DNA of 64,000 nucleotides from Thermofilum sp. Lineage in GTDB: Archaea; Thermoproteota; Thermoprotei; Thermofilales; Thermofilaceae. The stretch lies in NCBI GenBank assembly GCA_038741495.1, contig JAVYKX010000003.1:62001-126000 (forward strand). Reading direction: 5' to 3'. Position numbers and translations under genes: made by a program. The notes under the pieces are model-generated. The model saw nothing but the letters and a program-made list of their open reading frames with translations. It was not told the origin of the DNA and made no database searches. This document shows, piece by piece, positions 60,293 through 64,000 of the stretch. Every line of letters starts with the position of its first letter. Position 1 is the first letter of the stretch.

Positions 60293-61159
60293 CTACTTCA
60301 AAACCGCTCTCTTCAGCTCGGCTACGTCTCGATGAAGCTCCGTGAGCGTTTTCAGCATCTCAAGCATGGTGCTCTGCATACCTGCCAGAGTCTTTTGCAG
60401 ATCGCCTATAACTACGTATACACCGTCGATCCTCTTGCTCATTTCATCTATCCTCTTGTTTGTCTCAGAGATCCTGGCGCTGAGCTCGGCTGCCATGGCG
60501 TCGACTCTTTTATTCGTCTCGTCTATTCTCTTGTTTGTCTCGGATATCCTGGCGCCCAGCTCCGCTATCGCAGCGTCTATTCTCTTGTTTGTTTCATCTA
60601 TCCTCTTGTTTGTCTCAGAGATCCTGGCGCTGAGCTCGGCTGCCATGGCATCTATTCTCTTGTTTGTCTCGGATATCCTGGTGCCGAGCTCCGCCGCCAC
60701 GGTGTCTATTCTCTTGTTCGCCTCGTCGATCCTCTTGCCGAGCTCGGCTGCCACAGCGTCTATTCTCTTGTTTGTCTCGGATATCCTGGCGCTGAGCTCG
60801 GCTGCCATGGCGTCAACTCTTTTATTCGTCTCGTCGATCCTCTTGTTCGTCTCGTCTATTCTCTTGTTGAGCTCCGCCGCCACGGCATCGATCCTCTTGT
60901 TTGTCTCAGAGATTCTGGCGCCGAGCTCCGCCGCCACCGTGTCAATCTTCTCGCTCAGCCTGTCGACTCTCAAGTGGATGTTCGCGACCGCGCGGTCAAC
61001 AGACTCCCTCAGCTTTCCCAGCTCGCTCTGAGTATCCCTCACCGTCGCAATCATCAAGACGACCAGGTCCTCAACCTTCAGCCGCTCACCCTTCTCCAGC
61101 TTCCTCCAAACAGCTTCAACCGCCTTGTCGACCGCCACGGAGAGCAGCTGCTCAGCCAC
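60293..61159 (-). CDS. Coiled-coil protein with tandem ETNKRID repeats
   Basis: A 288-residue protein. Residues 1-60 form a helical head (AVDKAVEAVWRKLEKGERLK, then DLVVLMIATVRDTQ). From ~75 to ~245 the sequence is built of seven-residue units (ETNKRID, AVAAELG and RISETNK alternating), a long regular coiled coil. The C-terminus is another helix (MLEMLKTLTELHRDVAELKR). Such heptad arrays make rods for oligomerisation or attachment. No membrane anchor is visible. It lies between a hypothetical gene and cas6 on the opposite strand. Confidence 0.75.
   Translation of the reverse strand: MAEQLLSVAVDKAVEAVWRKLEKGERLKVEDLVVLMIATVRDTQSELGKLRESVDRAVANIHLRVDRLSEKIDTVAAELGARISETNKRIDAVAAELNKRIDETNKRIDETNKRVDAMAAELSARISETNKRIDAVAAELGKRIDEANKRIDTVAAELGTRISETNKRIDAMAAELSARISETNKRIDETNKRIDAAIAELGARISETNKRIDETNKRVDAMAAELSARISETNKRIDEMSKRIDGVYVVIGDLQKTLAGMQSTMLEMLKTLTELHRDVAELKRAVLK
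60440..60940. repeat. Coding minisatellite (coiled-coil repeats)
   Basis: On the plus strand blocks such as CTCTTGTTTGTCTC followed by AGAGATCCTGGCGCTGAG or GGATATCCTGGCGC recur near 60450, 60530, 60600, 60655, 60765 and 60895. Copies of 60 or more bases differ at only a few positions. Unit spacing is a multiple of 21 bases, so copy-number changes keep the reading frame of the coiled-coil gene. Confidence 0.8.
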
Positions 61160-61376
61160 GAGAAAGCGGCGCAGGCCCAGTAGATACGCTTTTCGCCCCG
61201 CCCGGCAGCCGGGGCCGAGCCCCAGGAGTCGAGCGCCCAGCGGAGCCCGCAGCCCAGCTGGAGGCCGCGAGGGTAGAGCCCGCCGGGCGGGGAACGCCCC
61301 GCGCAGGCAGGAGCCAGCTGAAACCCAGCCGAGGCCCGGCGGTTAACGTTTTAGGGTGTTGCCGCGAGTATACCTG

Positions 61377-62219
61377 GTGCCCGCCTCGGTCTACACCTTC
61401 ACGGTCGAGCTCGTGCCGCTCGAGCGGTTCATCGTCACAGCTTGGAGCGGCAGCTTCGCCGTCCGAGTGCTCTACGACGTGCTGAAGAGGAGGGGCATCG
61501 AGTTCGGGAAGAAGGAGAGGAAGCCTTTCACCGCCGAGCCCCTCCTGGTGGATGGAGAGTACCTACTCTCAGGCTTCTACGTGAACCTGAAGGGAGAGCC
61601 CCACCCCCAGCTCGGGTGGAGAACGGTGGAGGCTGGGCAGCGGCTCACGTTCCGCTACCACTTCCTTGACGAAGCTCTCTCGAGGACCTTCCTGGAGGCG
61701 CTCGCCAGCGAGCCCATGCTCGACGAGCCAGCCACCCGGCTCGAGCTCGTCGAGATCTCCTTCGAGCAGGTGGAGATCCCGAAGCCCAGCCCCCCTCCAT
61801 CCAGAGTCGTGGTGGAGAGGCTGGTGTTCACCGCGCCCACCTGCGTCCAGTTCTACGGCTACGACGTCCTCTACCCCTCACCAGTCAGGATCATGCTCAG
61901 CGCGCTGAAGAAGTACGCAGCCCTCTCGGGCGTGGACACGAAGACCGCGGCGGAGCGCGTACACAAATCCGTCGAGATCGCCGGGACGCCGCGCGTCAAG
62001 CGAGTCTACGTCGACATCGGCGAGGGGAGGATCGTGCCGGCCTTCATGGGCGAGGCAACCCTAGTGATGAGGGGAAGCGAGGATCTACCACTACTCCTCG
62101 CAGCCCTCAAGCTTGCGGAGCGGCTCGGCGTGGGAGTATCCACCTCGATCGGCTTCGGCAGGTTCAAGGTAGCCGGGCCCCCAGCCGCCCCCCAGCCCGC
62201 CGAGCCCCGCGGCACCTAG
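61377..62219 (+). CDS. cas6: CRISPR-associated endoribonuclease Cas6
   Basis: A 280-residue Cas6, which cuts the repeat RNA to make guides. The N-terminal ferredoxin-like fold begins VYTFTVELVPL, and the C-terminal glycine-rich loop GVGVSTSIGFGRFKV is the diagnostic RAMP motif. GTG at 61377 is preferred: TATA CGTTTTAGG (61348-61356) lies about 26 bases upstream and overlaps the alternative GTG at 61356. A Pro/Ala tail ends the protein. It has its own promoter, separate from cas4-cas1. Confidence 0.88.
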   Translation: MPASVYTFTVELVPLERFIVTAWSGSFAVRVLYDVLKRRGIEFGKKERKPFTAEPLLVDGEYLLSGFYVNLKGEPHPQLGWRTVEAGQRLTFRYHFLDEALSRTFLEALASEPMLDEPATRLELVEISFEQVEIPKPSPPPSRVVVERLVFTAPTCVQFYGYDVLYPSPVRIMLSALKKYAALSGVDTKTAAERVHKSVEIAGTPRVKRVYVDIGEGRIVPAFMGEATLVMRGSEDLPLLLAALKLAERLGVGVSTSIGFGRFKVAGPPAAPQPAEPRGT

Positions 62220-62405
62220 GCCCTCGCCCGGCCGCGGAGACCCCGCCCGAGCGGCTCCAGCCAGCCTACAGGAGCAGCAGGACAGGTGTCCGTCACCGCT
62301 CCGGAGCCTGGCGTGGGAGGGGGGTGCGGCGCTCGAGCTCCTCGAGCTCTTCCGGGTAGCGACCCTGAAGGCTTCGGTTAACACTTCGAGTGGAAGCCGG
62401 GGTAG

Positions 62406-62444
62406 AAATGTATATATACGGGAAATGCATTTCTTTTTAGAAGT
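62406..62444 (+). promoter_or_regulatory. TATA promoter of cas4-cas1
   Basis: TGTATATATAC at 62409-62419 is followed by the ATG of cas4 at 62445, about 31 bases from the TATA centre. The sequence is strikingly AT-rich against the GC-rich surroundings and gives the adaptation genes their own start point. Confidence 0.65.
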
Positions 62445-63239
62445 ATGTTTCCAGACAGCATCTGGGAGAAAGTGCGTGCGCTGGCGGCGGGAGACCTGAT
62501 AGCGGAGCTCAGGGGGTGGAGGGCGGAGCTTGTGGGGCCGAGGCATTCCTTCATGCCGACGGCCTCGGAGCTCAGCTCCCCGTGCCCCACCAAGAGGGAC
62601 GTCTACCTTTCGAGAGTTCTGAGGGCGAAGCCTCCCGACGATCGCGCCATGAAGGCAGGCGCCCAGCTCCACTCAGCCTTCCTGGAACCCTTCCGTGTCG
62701 CGTTGAGGAGAGGGCGCGTTGTCGAGTCGCTCGCCCACGCTAAGGCGAAGCTGCTGCGGGGCTTGAGCAGTGAGCTGAGAGCCAGGGCTGCCGAGTGCTT
62801 CGACCTCGGCGCGTCGCTGGCCTCAGCCTGGCTGTACAGTGGGAGGCGCCTTCCCCTCGCAGTTGAGCCGGAGCTGCCCGGCAGCCCGATAGGGCTCTCG
62901 GGCGTGGTGAAGCCGGACCTGGTCGTAGGGGTGATACCTCTGGACTTCGTGCTCGGGGATGGGGAGAGGAAGGACGTCGGGGTGGCGGCCTACGCGATGG
63001 CTCTCGAGGCTAGCACCTTCACGCCCGTGAACTTCGGCATCGTGGTGAGCTTCCAGTGGAGCGGGTCGGTCTCCTGGCGCGTGGTGATAGTGGACGACGA
63101 GCTTAGGCGCAGAGCGCTAGAGCTGAGGGACGACCTCGCGGGCATCGTGGAGCGGGGGGAGGATCCCGGGAGGGCGGAGCGCTGCCCCCAGCTTTGCGCG
63201 TGGAGGGGTGTCTGCTTTGAGGGCCTTGTTCGTGTCTAA
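62445..63239 (+). CDS. cas4: CRISPR-associated Cas4 (Csa1 type)
   Basis: A 264-residue Cas4 of the Csa1 kind, acting in spacer acquisition. Four Cys for an iron-sulfur cluster are at 47 (SSPCPTKRDVYL) and 247, 251, 257 (CPQLCAWRGVC). The nuclease core shows His76 (AQLHSAF) and Pro157-Asp158, but the expected Glu-x-Lys motif reads Asp167-Phe-Val169, so the catalytic lysine seems to be missing. YAMALEAS is the last RecB motif. It overlaps the start of cas1 by 23 bases. Confidence 0.85.
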   Translation: MFPDSIWEKVRALAAGDLIAELRGWRAELVGPRHSFMPTASELSSPCPTKRDVYLSRVLRAKPPDDRAMKAGAQLHSAFLEPFRVALRRGRVVESLAHAKAKLLRGLSSELRARAAECFDLGASLASAWLYSGRRLPLAVEPELPGSPIGLSGVVKPDLVVGVIPLDFVLGDGERKDVGVAAYAMALEASTFTPVNFGIVVSFQWSGSVSWRVVIVDDELRRRALELRDDLAGIVERGEDPGRAERCPQLCAWRGVCFEGLVRV

Positions 63240-64000
63240 GCCGTGCAGGGTGTACGCTAGGAAGGGGGTCGTGGAGGTCAGAACAGCGGACGGCGAGAGG
63301 GTTGAAGTGAGCCCTGCGCTCTACGACTCTCTAGTGCTCGCGACTCGCGCAGCGCAGGTGACGAGCGCCGCCCTCTCGCTGATGGCGCAGCAGGGTGTGG
63401 ACCTGGTCGTGCTGGGGCACAGAGGGGACCCGGTGGCCAGACTCTACCCGTGCGTGATCAACAAGACTGTAGCGACCCGCGTAGCGCAGTACAGAGCCAT
63501 GCTCGACGGGAGAGGGCTCGAAGCGGTGAAGAGCATAGTCGAAGCAAAAGTGAGGAACCAGGCAGCGGTGCTGAGGTACGCGGCGAAGTCCAGGAGGGAG
63601 GAGTGGCCCGCGCTGGAAGCCGAGAGGATCGCGGTGATCGCCGACGAGGTGAGGGCCTGCAAGCCGGACGCGGCAAAGCTCATGGAGCTGGAGGCGAAGG
63701 CCGCGAGGATCTACTGGCAAGCTGTCGCGAAGCTTCTACCCCCAGAGCTGGGGTTCGAGGGGAGGGACCCTATGGCGAGCGACCCGTTCAACCTCGCGCT
63801 GAACTACGGCTACGCCATCCTCTACCACAGGTGCGAGCGGGCCCTCCTCCTCGTCGGCCTCGACCCCTACGGCGGCTTCATGCACGTGCCGAGGAGCGGC
63901 AGCCAGTCGCTGGTCTACGACTTCGCGGAGCAGTTCCGGCCCGTTGCGGTGGACAAGCCCCTCATCTTCGCGGGCGCGAGGCTCGAGGTCGTGAACGGAG
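63217..64000 (+). CDS. cas1: CRISPR-associated integrase Cas1, 5' part
   Basis: The frame is open to the window end, giving the first 261 residues. It starts (TTG at 63217, with GGAGGGG eight bases upstream; GTG at 63208 is possible) MRALFVSKPCRVYARKGVVE, the N-terminal beta domain. The helical domain holds the three metal-binding residues: Glu159 (LEAKAARIYW), His223 (GGFMHVPRSGS) and the Asp235/Asp246 pair (YDFAEQFRPVAVD). Cas1 inserts new spacers into the array together with Cas2, which is presumably beyond the window. Confidence 0.93.
   Translation, partial: MRALFVSKPCRVYARKGVVEVRTADGERVEVSPALYDSLVLATRAAQVTSAALSLMAQQGVDLVVLGHRGDPVARLYPCVINKTVATRVAQYRAMLDGRGLEAVKSIVEAKVRNQAAVLRYAAKSRREEWPALEAERIAVIADEVRACKPDAAKLMELEAKAARIYWQAVAKLLPPELGFEGRDPMASDPFNLALNYGYAILYHRCERALLLVGLDPYGGFMHVPRSGSQSLVYDFAEQFRPVAVDKPLIFAGARLEVVNG

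Noticed and set aside
60173-61183. 336-codon plus-strand frame opposite the coiled-coil gene
   Set aside because: Its repeats (VYSLVCLGYPGAEL type) are the antisense image of the ETNKRID repeats; no start signals, and the minus-strand protein makes a regular coiled coil.

Overview
The window (about 60% GC by eye) reads as the chromosome of a hyperthermophilic, mostly anaerobic, heterotrophic archaeon of the Thermoproteota, with a Thermofilum-like gene set. The evidence is archaeal TATA boxes placed about 27 bases before start codons, many GTG/TTG starts, Shine-Dalgarno motifs mainly inside operons, ribosomal protein L35Ae, an archaeal CydA/CydA' oxidase, pilin-like and membrane-anchored HTH proteins, and Cas4 of the Csa1 type beside Cas1. 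The lineage is inferred from gene content; no rRNA or tRNA gene was found here.

Layout. 1-1682: end of an ECF vitamin/metal transporter operon. 1808-6951: CTP synthase, an unusually long transaldolase-like protein, a small conserved protein and a glycerophosphodiester phosphodiesterase. 7076-9687: small genes, a thioredoxin-like protein and a GC-rich stretch that looks like a roughly 500-nt structured RNA on the minus strand. 9897-18219: an ABC-2 exporter, a complete carbohydrate ABC importer, an HTH protein and MarC. 18366-25085: membrane proteins and a cluster of secreted surface proteins headed by a membrane-anchored HTH regulator. 25105-28922: an archaeal ATPase, a decayed PfkB kinase, a PH-domain membrane protein, a small metal-binding protein and a methyltransferase. 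28997-34329: a metal and oxidative-stress island with a ferritin-like/encapsulin fusion, a second ferritin-like protein, rubrerythrin, ferredoxin, a YHS protein and a copper P-type ATPase. 34420-35106: a VapBC-type toxin-antitoxin pair with both genes frameshifted. 35232-42402: a DASS anion transporter, an SPFH/zinc-ribbon operon, L35Ae, a PRC-barrel protein, a molybdopterin oxidoreductase and a small MscS channel. 42775-46138: an atypical ferredoxin, a Cys-rich protein and a 2-oxoacid:ferredoxin oxidoreductase. 46206-54687: a GH4 glycosidase, a pilin-like lectin-fold protein, a protoglobin and a second carbohydrate ABC importer. 54817-56867: a homologue of monomethylamine methyltransferase without pyrrolysine, with its corrinoid protein. 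56971-59630: cytochrome bd-type oxidase CydA/CydA'. 59739-61159: two unknown genes, one a long coiled-coil repeat protein. 61377-64000: cas6, cas4 and the start of cas1; the window ends inside cas1 and shows no CRISPR array.

How it fits together. Two sugar importers and GH4 supply hexoses. The ferredoxin-dependent oxidoreductase and ferredoxins carry the reducing equivalents from fermentation. Cytochrome bd, rubrerythrin, encapsulin and protoglobin would protect an anaerobe from oxygen and iron stress. The most unusual items are the non-pyrrolysine MtmB-like/corrinoid pair, the candidate large RNA at 7735-8240, the secreted-protein cluster at 19768-25085, and the Cas4 and ferredoxin that appear to lack key residues.
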